Made by a program: the position numbers and the translations under genes. Shown here one piece after another: positions 52,947 to 63,455 of a stretch of 64,000 nucleotides of DNA. Location of the stretch: NCBI RefSeq assembly GCF_000143415.4, contig NW_003314306.1, positions 900,897 through 964,896 on the forward strand. The letters run 5' to 3'. Below the pieces are notes generated by a model. It worked only from the letters and a program-made list of their open reading frames with translations, was not told the origin of the DNA and made no database searches. Position 1 is the stretch's first letter. Every line of letters begins with the position of its first letter. This stretch comes from Selaginella moellendorffii. Its lineage: Eukaryota; Streptophyta; Lycopodiopsida; Selaginellales; Selaginellaceae.

Positions 52947-53826
52947 TCAACTTTGCTCCGTCTTGACGGCCATGGCGGCTTGCCTTCTACGCATTTGAGC
53001 CTCGAGCTTATTTTGCATCTCTGCGAAACAAAAACAACGTTAGAAACTCTGCTCTTCATGCGTAAAACCAAGTGAAGAAGGGAGAAAGGCTTACTCTTGT
53101 GAGCAATTGCCTTGCGAGTGAGTGCCAAAAACTCTTCCCACTCGAACGATTGTAGCTCTTGTTTCTCTTCGTCTGTGAGTTGGAAGTTTGGCTCCCTTCC
53201 ACACATATAAGCAGCTCTAATGCCAGACAAAGATAAGAAACGACGAAACGAAACGAAGAGCTATGAAAAACTCTTTACCTGTCGTAGAGATGAGCAGCCT
53301 CTTCTTGGGTGTTGACGGTTCCCAGATGGACTTGTTTCTTCCCAACTTTGATGGCAGCCTGCCACTTCAAGTTCTTGAAGTAAACTCCCCGCAACATGCA
53401 CGGCTCCTGGTTATTCACTTGCTTCCTCCGGTGTAGCTTTCGCTTCTTGAGCTCCTTGTCTGCCAAAAACCAAGGATATCTCAAGCCGAGCAAACTAGAA
53501 AAGCAGTAGCGAGAGATACCTTTGAAGGGGGTTTTGAAAGCGAGAGGTGGTGGCTTGCCTATGTACTCCTGCAACTACGAAGGCATAGCCTCTTAGAACT
53601 TGAAACTGGAAACGAAGAGAAGAAAGTGATGGAAACTTACGTCTGTTCCATCCGGCCGATACATGGCCAGCGCCAGAGGCTCCACATTTTCACTACACTT
53701 GTTGGAAGCTTGCTGCAGCCTACATTTCTCTGATAGAACACACACACAGGAAACAAGTAAGATATGAGCTTTGAAGCAATAGAAACACTTACCACTCAGG
53801 TGCTTTCGTTTTCGAATGCTGACCAT
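52947..53826 (-). CDS. AP2-domain transcription factor, At4g13040-like
   Basis: Six exons (53793-53826, 53641-53729, 53520-53574, 53279-53459, 53095-53216, 52947-53020) encode 184 residues. A basic stretch (KKRKLHRRKQ) precedes one AP2 domain: LRGVYFKNLKWQAAIKVGKK, VHLGTVNTQEEAAHLYDRAA, then FEWEEFLALTRKAI and a basic Gln-rich tail ending TEQS. The KNLKWQAAIKV variant and short length fit the small single-AP2 group typified by Arabidopsis At4g13040 rather than classical ERFs. It should be nuclear and bind DNA. A 5' UTR intron of about 642 bp (53837-54478, GTAAGT...TTTAG) appears to lie just before the ATG. Confidence 0.85.
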
Positions 53827-53836
53827 GGCCTCCAGC

Positions 53837-54478
53837 TAAAGCTCTTTCAAAGTCTCCACCAAAACGACAGTAAAGCTAGTCCCACCCTCGAATCGACTTG
53901 TAGCAGCACAGCTTTTCTCCTTCCCGGCCCTCCACCAAAGCAAAAGCTCGATTTCTACGCACCCGTCCTTCCTGTTCACGCCGTAAGCTCCAAGCTTTCC
54001 TGGATCCCTTCCCCGCGGCTAGTTTGTCCCCGAGCTACTGTCCTACCACTGTTCTTCCCCTTTGCTCCAAATCCAAAGCTCCCCCCTGGATGTGTCCTAG
54101 CGCTCTAGCTGCAAACACGCACACACCGGGATGAAACGAATCATCGAGAAAGGTGGCACCGATAAAAACCAGCCAGCCAACCAGCCACCCCCGTCAATCA
54201 ATCAATCAATCCGGCCCCCACGGAGCTCCGGAAAAAGTCAACTTACAAGAACCACCGCCGCCTCCTCTTCGTCTTCTTCCTTGCAGCTCCAGCTCCACAA
54301 GATGGACCGCGCAAAAAAAATCCCCCTCTTCTTCTCGCTCTCCTAGTCAAACACAAGCACCTCTATTCCTCTTTCTCCTCCAACCAAGAACACGAAGAAA
54401 AAAAAAAACCTCTCCCCCAGATAGACGCAGAGAAAGAAAGCCCAAGCGCAGGCAGCAAGAAAGAAGAGAGACTTACCC
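53837..54478 (-). other. Probable 5' UTR intron of the AP2 gene
   Basis: A donor (ACACGG|GTAAGT on the minus strand, boundary 54478/54479) and an acceptor (CTTTAG|CTGGAGGCC followed by ATG) bracket a stretch about ten times longer than the other introns here. It is read from splice motifs only. Confidence 0.5.
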
Positions 54479-55949
54479 GTGTAGCGTTTTGGAGCATTCC
54501 CTGGGATTCAATGGAGGCGGCCGAGCAAATGGGTCGGCGCTAAACCTTGCGAGGCGCGGCGGCGAGCACAGCCCAGTTCCCCAATCGCTGGAATCGGCGA
54601 GAGCGGCGGCCCCAAAAGCCTCCAAATCTTTGCTTGCCACCTTTTGCTAAACGAAGCGAGGGGACTAGCGCACCACCCTCGACGCCATGGATGGTGGTGG
54701 TGGTGGACGCTTAAACTCACGCACACGCACACGGGGGCACACCACTTAATAGAAAGAAAGAGAAAGAAAGAAGAAACCCAACCCAACTCTCTCCTCTCTC
54801 TTTGAGTTGATAGCCTAACTCTCTAAGTAAGAGTGAGATGCACGACTTTCAACTCTAACACGAAAAAAAAAAGGGCAAACAATGGGAGAGAGAGAGCCCA
54901 AAAGGTAAGCAAAAAAAAAAAGATTGAGAAAAAAAACGGCAAAAAGAAGAACAATGAGGGTTAAAATGTACAAAACCGACTTGGGTGGTGGAAATTATTT
55001 CCCCCCAGCGGTCCAATCCATGGTGGCTTAAGGTGAGATTAAAGGCTAATCACAATTAGCCGCGGGCCAACGACTGCTGTGTGCCACCGCCACCCTTCGG
55101 GAAAACAAATAGGATTTGTGCTAACCGAGGTGGGGTTTATTAGCATTAGCGGGTGATTAGCGCCGCAGGCGTCAGATTTCTCGGCAGCAACGGTGAGGAT
55201 TGGAGGGCGCCGGCGCTTTACAGGTATACGTGTACGCTGCATGGACCAGGAAGCAAAAAGCAAAAAATAATGCTTGCCTCTCTTTTATATGTTTCAAGCC
55301 TCGTTGTGTTTTTTTAGGGGCCACCACCTTTGGGTTTGTAATGAGGGAAAATTTTGACAAGGACGTGGAGTTTGTGGGTCGGCCTGCCGCCGCTGCCTCG
55401 TCTAGCAATAAAGTGGAGAAAGGTGGTGCAATCGCCACCGTTACTTTTAGCGCTTACCTGTCCCGTATGCTGGATTTTGATTTTGGTCAATGATTAAGTA
55501 CTTTAAGATATTTAACCATATTTATGTACTAAATTGTTTCTGAAGAAATTTCAAATGACACTAATCATCAAGTAGATTTAAAAGTAAATTCTACAGCCAA
55601 AACAAATATGCCAAAAATTAAATATGAAGAATTAGACAAATGGTTTTCCAAGTTAATTTTATCTCATCACATATATGTGATAACTTAAGCAGAATTCGAT
55701 TTCACAAACTAAGAACTCTTAAAAACAATAACTTAAATTAATATAATAACTTAGAGAAAATTAAAACTCTTTTGCTGTAAGAAAAATATATAAGTCTAAG
55801 AAAAAGAAGCTAATAGTTAGTATATCAACACCTTAGGAAGTTCCAAAGAAAAGGTATAATATAAAATGGTCTAAAGATTTAATTTGATTCAAATTTACAT
55901 TTTTATTTTATAATCACTCTTTAGCATCTTTATAATACCTCAAGATATG
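54479..55949. other. AP2 leader/promoter and unassigned DNA
   Basis: 54479-54650 is probably 5' UTR exon. 54720-54950 has CA, GAAA and poly-A runs. 55000-55490 is mixed sequence with no recognised gene, and after 55490 the sequence turns AT-rich. Confidence 0.4.
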
Positions 55950-56825
55950 AGGGAACACTCTTTAGTATTCCTTCTTTGATCCCCATTAAGTCCCTTTCTA
56001 TTCACAACAATGTTTGTCAAATCTATTGATATAGGGCTCAAAAACCTATCTAATAAATCCCATTAATTTTTCAAACGGTAGCTAAAGCAAAGTTCTAATA
56101 AGCCATGCAAAGTATCCAATAATGCCACCCACATTTAGATTAAGAGCATTGACTATTCAATATTTTAGAGGAGTTAAAGCTAACTATTAAACATTTCACA
56201 AAATCATTTAACTTGTTCATTAATGTTCACTCTAACCTTGGATTCCTTAATGTTTACATCATTAGCCACTATATAGAAATAACATTTTCTAGTTATATTA
56301 ATTCTTTGGAATGCTCCCCCTATTATCCTATAGGGATTTACTAAACCCCTTAAAGTTTGGGAGAAGATTGTTTTGGGCTTTCAACCCACTTTATGATATG
56401 TTTATCTCTAAATATATCAAACCTTGGACTTGGTCTTATATATGGTCTCAGACTTGGTTTTAAATCCAATCTTGGATTTGGTCATAGACTTGATTCTAGA
56501 TTTAATTTTGGACTCAATCCCAAACTTAATTTTGAACTCGATCTTAGAGTTGCTTTAGACTTAGTCTCAAATTTGATCTTAAACTTTATTTCAACACTTC
56601 CATGTATTACGACACTTGCCACATATTAGTTATTCTTTTGTCCCTTTTTAAAAACTCACTTATCAATTGTTTTGTGCACTTATTTCGAAGTTCCACTCCC
56701 ACTCTCAACTTTTCAGGTTAGAGCTTTTAGTCTAAATATATTATGATTATTGACCTTTTGCCTTAGCCATTGCCATATTGCTCACCTTTGACTCTACTTT
56801 AGGATTTAGGGATTTGTGTTTTATA
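55950..56825 (-). repeat. Decayed LTR of the solo-LTR family
   Basis: Read on the minus strand, this follows the solo LTR at 18003-19651. The LTR start (near 56825) has CACAAATCCCTAAATCC, followed by the CCACTCCC..region, a worn GA-rich repeat (56410-56590), GAAAGCCCAAAACA, then GGAATCCAAGGTTAGAGTG and an AAACCT..AATGG block near 56050. Differences are dominated by C-to-T and G-to-A changes, giving strong AT enrichment. The far end is lost in AT-rich sequence. Confidence 0.7.
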
Positions 56826-57853
56826 AGTGTTTCATGACTAATCTAGCTTGATATCCAAGTAGTTTTTCCCCTTCCTAAGCCTCTAGTACTATATCATGAT
56901 TGTTACCCTCTTCTTTATAGCCATGCCATACATGAGTCATATATCAAAAAATATTTTAGAGCTAAAAACATGTAAGCATAATATTAAAACTAAAATTCTC
57001 ACTCTATCTAATTTTGCATTTTCAAATAGAGATAGAGAGAAACTAGTGCCATAAGGTTGAGGTGTTTACCACATAAGAATGAAACATAAAACTTATGAAA
57101 TTTTAAACAAAAGCATTTCTCACCCAAGTCCCCAAGTCTTTAATTCAGCCCCCAAATTATATCCATATGATAAATGCAAAATTATGAGATAATTTTTTGG
57201 GTAGATTTTATGACATTTTAGATTTAAGTATCATTTAAGGGTTCACCACTATTTTCAATCGTAAATCTAGTCCTTTGGAGGAAAAGGAACTCATCCCATT
57301 ACTCTATTTTATCTATATTCCTGAGTTTAGAAAAGAGCTTAATAAAACTATATAAGTAAATGATTTGTTTAGTTCAACTATCTATTAAGTTACATTTCAT
57401 TATAGGGTCAAAATATCTCAAAAGTGGCTAAGAAAAGTAAAGAAGTTAGAAATATATATATATTTAAACATTTTTTTCCTTATATTTCTTAGATTTTATC
57501 ACAAGATTTATCATTCAATCAATTACAAAGCTCAACTAACACAATATACATATATAAAGTACATTGCATGCCACTTTTTTGTATGGTAAAAAAAATAATT
57601 ATAAAACCGTTAAAATTATTTGTGGGAGTACCAAATTGTTTGACTTGGACCAATGTTGTAAATTAGTATTAAATTTTTTTTAACAAGTCCAAAATCATAA
57701 AAAAATTTGAAGTGATTGTTGTTGCAAAAGAAACATATGAGAAACAAAAAAATTAAAAGTAACAAAAAGGGCTACAAGGAAAAAGGATAAAAAATTAACA
57801 ATAAATAAAAAATAAAGAAGCAATAACTGCCAAGAAAAAAGAGAGGGAAGAAG
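56826..57853. other. AT-rich intergenic DNA
   Basis: Low-complexity flanking DNA with an (AT)n run near 57451-57462. No gene or motif was recognised. Confidence 0.5.
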
Positions 57854-58240
57854 TGTCAGGAATCCCCCAATTCTTGCCACATTCCTGACTCTCGCCGGAT
57901 TCCTGACCTGCAGACCACATTCCTGACTCTCGAGACACTTCTCTATTCCTGACTCTCGAGACACTTCCCTATTCCTGACTCTCGAGACACTTCCCGATTC
58001 CTGAGTCTCGAGCCACATTCCTGATGATGATGTGGCGCCTCCTCGACCTCAGCTGTATTTAGGCTGTCCTCGATCCAAGAGTGGTGGAGCTTCATCAACC
58101 TATAGTATATATAGGTTAGCCTTGTTCCATTTCTCCACAATCTGAATCAACACCAGTCTAAGGCCTCTTCTTTGTTTTCACTAGCTTTTTCTCTTTGTCT
58201 TTAGCATTTTCCAGTCTTGATCTTGTTGGGGGTCTTGACA
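57854..58240 (+). repeat. 5' LTR of chromovirus
   Basis: It starts TGTCAGG and ends CTTGACA. It holds three and a half copies of a 26-bp unit (ATTCCTGACTCTCGAGACAC plus 6 bases, 57919-58016) and a TATA-like TATAGTATATATAGG (58101-58115), about 30 nt before 58136. Confidence 0.93.
58101..58115 (+). promoter_or_regulatory. Chromovirus TATA-like box
   Basis: TATAGTATATATAGG in the LTR. Expected initiation 25-35 nt downstream would put the RNA 5' end near 58130-58145, which coincides with the self-complementary segment at 58136-58150. Confidence 0.6.
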
Positions 58241-58257
58241 GTTTGATTCAAATTGTG
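58241..58257 (+). promoter_or_regulatory. Putative self-priming primer-binding site
   Basis: GTTTGATTCAAATTGTG lies directly after the LTR. It has no TGG start expected for a tRNA primer. Its complement, CACAATTTGAATCAA, matches LTR bases 58136-58150 at 14 of 15 positions, at the predicted start of the element's RNA. This is the arrangement of Tf1/sushi-type self-primed elements. Confidence 0.6.
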
Positions 58258-58337
58258 TTTTTTGCTTTTCTTTTAGCTTGTTTTGATTATTTGATTGCCT
58301 TTGTCTTTTCCCCCCTTTCTTTTCTTTCTTCTTGCCA

Positions 58338-59309
58338 ATGGAGTCTCCAAGCCATCCTGATTTCTTTGCCGAAGTCCTTGCAAAAATCCAGTCTGAGAAT
58401 ACCGAGCTGAAGGCGACCCTTCTTCGCATGCAGCAGGAGCTTGCTTCACTTTCGGCTCAAGGATCCAGCAAAGTTCCTGAACCGAAGGTGAGTTTCCCGG
58501 CGAAATTTTCAGGCAAGCGTTCGGAGCTTCGTGGATTTTTGAATCAAATGGAGCTGATCTTTGCACTTCAACATCAGCGGTACCCCACTCCCGAGTCTCA
58601 AATCAGCGCGATTGGGACGTTGCTCGAGGGTGCAGCTTTGTCATGGTTTTCTCCTCTTCTGGAGAAGAGCATGAAAGGGGTCGTGGTTCCGGAGCTGATG
58701 GATCTTCAATTGTTCAAAGAGAAGCTCGAAGCATGTTTTGGCGAGACGGATCGGGTTCGGGCTGCTACCACAAAGATGAGACGTCTCTCTCAGGGGTCTC
58801 GTCCTGCCTCGATCTACGCTGCAGAGTTCCAACTCCTTGCCTTGGACACTCAGTGGGATGAGCAGGCCCTGATTGACCAATTTTGTTTCGGCCTCAACAA
58901 CGGTGTCAAGGATTTGTTGCTCACCATGGAGGATCCCAAGGACCTGTCGGACGCCATCAACAAAGCTGTTCGATGTGACAATCGTCTCTTTGAACGTCGT
59001 CAGAAAAGTCGCCGCGCCGCTGTTTTTCCGTCCCAGACTCAGGAATCCCAGCTTGAGTCTTCGGGGCATAGTCCTGAACCTACTGCTCCGGTCCCGATGG
59101 ATATTTCTGGTACTCCCCGACTCATTAGAGGGAAGTTGAGTCCTGCTGAGAGGCAACGTCGAATATCTCATAATCTTTGCCTCTACTGTGCTGATCCTAA
59201 TCACAAAGCAGCTGTGTGTCCCAGGAAGCCTCCCCGATTGCTCGAGTTCACTCTGCCTCAAAGTCCACCACTGTTGCAGTCGGGAAACGACCCTGTCCAA
59301 ACAGAGTAG
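58338..59309 (+). CDS. Chromovirus Gag
   Basis: 323 residues from ATG 58338, within an open frame. The capsid-like region contains LRGFLNQMELIFALQHQRYP and WFSPLLEKSM, and the zinc knuckle CLYCADPNHKAAVC (CX2CX4HX4C) lies near the C-terminus. It forms the virus-like particle and packages element RNA. It ends at TAG 59307-59309, inside the hairpin of the frameshift signal. Pol follows in the -1 frame. Confidence 0.92.
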   Translation: MESPSHPDFFAEVLAKIQSENTELKATLLRMQQELASLSAQGSSKVPEPKVSFPAKFSGKRSELRGFLNQMELIFALQHQRYPTPESQISAIGTLLEGAALSWFSPLLEKSMKGVVVPELMDLQLFKEKLEACFGETDRVRAATTKMRRLSQGSRPASIYAAEFQLLALDTQWDEQALIDQFCFGLNNGVKDLLLTMEDPKDLSDAINKAVRCDNRLFERRQKSRRAAVFPSQTQESQLESSGHSPEPTAPVPMDISGTPRLIRGKLSPAERQRRISHNLCLYCADPNHKAAVCPRKPPRLLEFTLPQSPPLLQSGNDPVQTE

Positions 59310-59326
59310 GAGCTGTCTGTTTGGAC
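59282..59326 (+). promoter_or_regulatory. -1 ribosomal frameshift signal (gag-pol)
   Basis: The heptamer GGGAAAC (59282-59288) is in the gag frame as G GGA AAC. A 6-nt spacer follows, then an 11-bp perfect stem GTCCAAACAGA / TCTGTTTGGAC (59295-59305 with 59316-59326) with a 10-nt loop. A one-base backward slip gives GGG AAA and enters the pol frame. The gag stop lies in the loop. Confidence 0.82.
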
Positions 59327-62300
59327 TCCCCAAATAAAAATCACTTTTCTTCCTTATCAAGCTCCTCACCACCTTTCATCAAAGCCACCACCAATTCCCG
59401 CAACTTCCGCGTCCCATGTCTCCTTTCTTTCACCGGACAATCAGGACTCAAGGCTTTGGCGCTACTGGACTCGGGTGCAACTTCCTGCTTCATGGACACG
59501 GACTTTGCTGCCCGACATCACGTTCCTCTTTCTCCTACCATACGGGATCTGAGGGTTGAAGGCATCAGCGGGCATTTTGTGTCTCCATCTTCTGGACTTA
59601 GGGAAACGTTGCCCGTTCGAGTACACATCGGGTCCACCGTCACCGATATCGCCTTCAACATCATCAACAGCAAGTCTTCCTCTGTGGTGCTCGGTCTTCC
59701 TTGGTTCCAACTACATCAGCCTCAGATTTGTTGGAAGGACTTACAGCTCATCTCTCCCACATCACCATCTCCCACGGCTTCCCCTGGTGTTCATCGAGTC
59801 CGAATCAGGAAAAGTTCCCTAAACTCAAGTCGGGGTTCTGTTCCTGACTCTACGCAGTTTTCATCCTCTTCTTTTTTCTCTCTTCCATCTTACACTGGAC
59901 AGTATCCTCGTCTCATCATTCCATTTAGTCGTACTCCTCCTCCTATCTCCACAATCACTATGAAAGAACTCCTTCATGAAGAACCTCTTTTTCTTTTTGC
60001 TTTGCATGTTTCTCCTGTCAGTCTTCCTGAGAAGTATCATGATTTTGGGGATGTGTTTGACAAGAAAAAAGCTAGTGTACTGCCTGTTCATCGGCCTTAT
60101 GATTGTCCCATTGATTTACAGAAAGGAGCGTCACCTCCGTGGGGGCCTATCTATGGGTTATCCCCGTCCGAGCTTAAGGCCCTCAAAGAGTACGTGGATG
60201 AGAACCTTGCCTCGGGCTACATTCAGCATTCGCAGTCCCCGGCTGGAGCGCCTGTCTTCTTTGTCAAGAAGAAGGATGGGAGCTTGCGGCTAGTCATCGA
60301 CTACCGAGGTTTGAACAAGGTGACTGTTCGGAACCGTTATCCGCTGCCCCTGATCTCGGACCTGTTGGAACGCCTCGGCGGTGCCCGCTTCTTCACCAAG
60401 ATCGACCTCCGTGGAGCATACAACCTGATCCGGATCCGGCCTGGTGATGAATGGAAGACTGCGTTCCGAACCCGCTATGGCCACTTCGAGTACACTGTCA
60501 TGCCATTTGGCTTGACAAATGCTCCAGCGGTTTTCCAACACATGGCGAACGACGTTTTTCGGGAGTTTCTTGATCAGATGGTGATCGTCTACCTCGATGA
60601 CATCCTCATCTACTCAAAAACTCAGGAGGAGCATGACGAACATGTTCGCAAGGTGCTAGCGAAGCTGCGAGAACACGACCTATACGCGAAGCTTGAGAAA
60701 TGTTCCTTTGATCAGCAGTCTGTGGAGTTCCTTGGGTACATTGTCACTCCTGAGGGTATCACGATGGATCCTGCAAAAGTCAAGACTATTCTCGAATGGG
60801 AGCCTCCACAATCAATGTCAGACGTTCAGGTTTTCCTTGGCTTCGCCAACTTCTACTGCAAATTCATTGATCACTACTCTGACATTGTCCTTCCTCTCAC
60901 ACATCTCACTCGCAAGGATGTTCCCTTCTCTTGGTCTGCTGCTGCCCAGCAGGCTTTCGACACACTCAAGGCGGCCTTCAGTTCTGCTCCTGTCTTGATC
61001 CATGCTGATTCCTCACAACCTTTCTTCATCGAGGCTAACGCCTCCGACTTTGCCATTGGTGCTGTGCTATCTCAACTCGGAGCGGATCACGAACTTCATC
61101 CGGTCGCTTTCCATTCTCGGAAATTCCAGCCTGCGGAGATCAATTACGAAATCCACAACAAGGAGCTTCTTGCCATCGTGGATTCCTTTGGAGAGTGGCG
61201 CCGTTTCTTGGAGGGGGCGAGCAATCAAACAACAGTCTGGACGGATCACAAAAATCTCGAGTACTTTACCACTTCCCGAGTTTTAAGCCGTCGTCAAGCA
61301 AGGTGGGCACAATTCCTGAGTCGGTTTGACTTTGTTATCAAGTACAGACCTAGAAAGTTTCAAGGCCTTCCTGATGCTCTTTCAAGGCGCTCCTATCTCA
61401 GTCTCAGGCCTGGTAATCCTGCCTTCGATCAACATCAAGTTATCCTCGGTCCTGATCGGCTTCAAGTTATGGCAATTTCCCTGGCCCCTCAGGACTCCTC
61501 CTTGATGGATGCAATCAGAAACGATCTTCAATCCGATGATCTCGCTAGCGACATTTTTCCCCATCTTCAGGCTGGACACCCAGTGACTCCCGACTGCCGG
61601 CGATTTGACGAGTTCGAGTTCTTAGATGGCTTATTGTACCGTGGGGAGCAGCTTTACGTTCCTGAAGGTGATGCTCGAAGGTTGATCCTGATGGCGTGCC
61701 ACGATAGCCCGACTGCTGGTCACTTCGGCATTGCGAAAACCTATGAGCTAGTTGCACGGGACTTTTGGTGGCCTCACATGGACGACTACATCAAAGCTTT
61801 TGTTACCTCCTGTGACACTTGTGCCCGGAATAAGGTACCTCGCCACCTTCCTTCAGGTTTGCTTCGTTCCCTTCCGGTCCCTTCAGGTCCTTGGGAATCC
61901 ATCTCCATGGATTTCTTGAGTGATCTTCCGAGTTCTGGAGGCTTCAACAGCATTTTAGTCGTGGTGGATCGCTTCACAAAGATGGCGCACTTCTTGCCAT
62001 GTACCAAGGAGTTTTCGGGCGAGGACATGGCAAAACTGGTATTCAGGGAAATTTTCCGACTTCATGGGATTCCTACAGATGTGGTTTCGGATCGGGGGCC
62101 TCAGTTCATCTCTCATTTCTGGCAACGGTTTTTGCAGTTGCTTGGAGTGAAGGCCAACCTCTCTTCGGCATATCATCCTCAAACTGATGGGCAGTCCGAG
62201 CGAACGATTCAGACATTGGAACAATTCTTGAGGTGCTTCATCAACTATCATCAGGATAACTGGTTCGATATCCTTCCCTTTGCTGAGTTCTCCTATAACA

Positions 62301-63052
62301 ACTCTGTTCACTCCTCTCTTCGAGTTTCCCCCTTCTTTGCGAACTCTGGCCGAAATCCCCGATTCAATCTCTCACTTCCTTCTCCATCTGAATCCTCTCG
62401 TTTAAATCCCCGCTCTGAATCATTTCTCTCCAACATTCAGGAAATCCACAACTCCATCTCCTTCCACCTCCATCGTGCTCAGGAATCTCATAAAACATTT
62501 GCCAATGTCCATCGTCAGGATTGTCCCCCTTACAATATCGGGGATAAAGTCTGGCTCCTCAGGCAAAATATCTCCACCACCAGGCCCTGTCCAAAACTCG
62601 ATTTCAAACGCCTTGGTCCTTTCCCTATCACTGCCATCATTAATCCTGTCACTTATCGCCTTGCACTTCCCTCCTCATATCAAATTCACCCCGTTTTTCA
62701 CTGCTCTCTCCTTGAGCCTTATATTCCCAGTCCTATTCCAAATCGGGTCATTCCTCCGCCTCCACCAGTGCAGCTCGAGGATGGGTCTGAGTACGAGGTT
62801 CAGGACATCCTTGATTCCAAGATTTCACGATCTAAACTCTACTATCTGGTGGACTGGAAGGGTTACGGACCTGAGGAACGCACTTGGGAACCTGCGGACA
62901 ACCTGATTCATTCTCCTGACCTTGTTCAGGACTTCTACCGCCGCTATCCTTCTCGTCCCAGTCCTCATTCTTTTTCTCCATCTCCCATCCCTCGCCGCTC
63001 ATCTCATCCTCCTCTTCGTTCTCGTTCACATCCTCGTTCCACTCGTTCTTGA
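59284..63052 (+). CDS. Chromovirus Pol (protease-RT-RNase H-integrase-chromodomain)
   Basis: The frame is open from 59216 and is reached by frameshift at 59282-59288. Order: protease (ALLDSGATSCF, about 59466), RT with VIDYRGLNKVTVRNRYPLP and YLDD (60590-60601), RNase H (NKELLAIVDSF and the DALSRR end), integrase zinc domain (HDSPTAGH...CDTCARNK), core (MDFLSDLP, VSDRGPQF, SAYHPQTDGQSE) and a C-terminal chromodomain (SKLYYLVDWKGYGPEERTWEP, near 62830-62900). Chromodomains guide insertion to marked chromatin. No stop or frameshift interrupts it. The length of about 1,250 residues is typical. Confidence 0.93.
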
Positions 63053-63062
63053 GGAGGGGGTG
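63052..63062 (+). promoter_or_regulatory. Polypurine tract of chromovirus
   Basis: AGGAGGGGG-type purine run directly after the pol stop and 1-2 nt before the 3' LTR at 63064, the expected plus-strand primer. Confidence 0.8.
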
Positions 63063-63063
63063 C

Positions 63064-63450
63064 TGTCAGGAATCCCCCAATTCTTGCCACATTCCTGACT
63101 CTCGCCGGATTCCTGACCTGCAGACCACATTCCTGACTCTCGAGACACTTCTCTATTCCTGACTCTCGAGACACTTCCCTATTCCTGACTCTCGAGACAC
63201 TTCCCGATTTCTGAGTCTCGAGCCACATTCCTGATGATGATGTGGCGCCTCCTCGACCTCAGCTGTATTTAGGCTGTCCTCGATCCAAGAGTGGTGGAGC
63301 TTCATCAACCTATAGTATATATAGGTTAGCCTTGTTCCATTTCTCCACAATCTGAATCAACACCAGTCTAAGGCCTCTTCTTTGTTTTCACTAGCTTTTT
63401 CTCTTTGTCTTTAGCATTTTCCAGTCTTGATTTTGTTGGGGGTCTTGACA
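63064..63450 (+). repeat. 3' LTR of chromovirus
   Basis: 387 bp, differing from the 5' LTR by two C/T substitutions only (near 63210 and 63432). It is followed by the AGAAG duplication. Confidence 0.93.
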
Positions 63451-63455
63451 AGAAG

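Larger units (their letters stand above)
57854..63450 (+). mobile_element. Complete Ty3/gypsy chromovirus, recent insertion
   Basis: 387-bp LTRs (57854-58240 and 63064-63450) differ at two positions and are flanked by the 5-bp duplication AGAAG (57849-57853 and 63451-63455). Inside are uninterrupted gag (58338-59309) and pol (to 63052), in different frames joined by a -1 frameshift signal, and a polypurine tract before the 3' LTR. Pol order is protease, RT, RNase H, integrase, chromodomain. All catalytic motifs look intact, so the copy may be competent. Confidence 0.95.

Noticed and set aside
55200-55493. Frame of 97 codons upstream of the AP2 gene
   Set aside because: No motif, weak context, and it runs into AT-rich repeat DNA.
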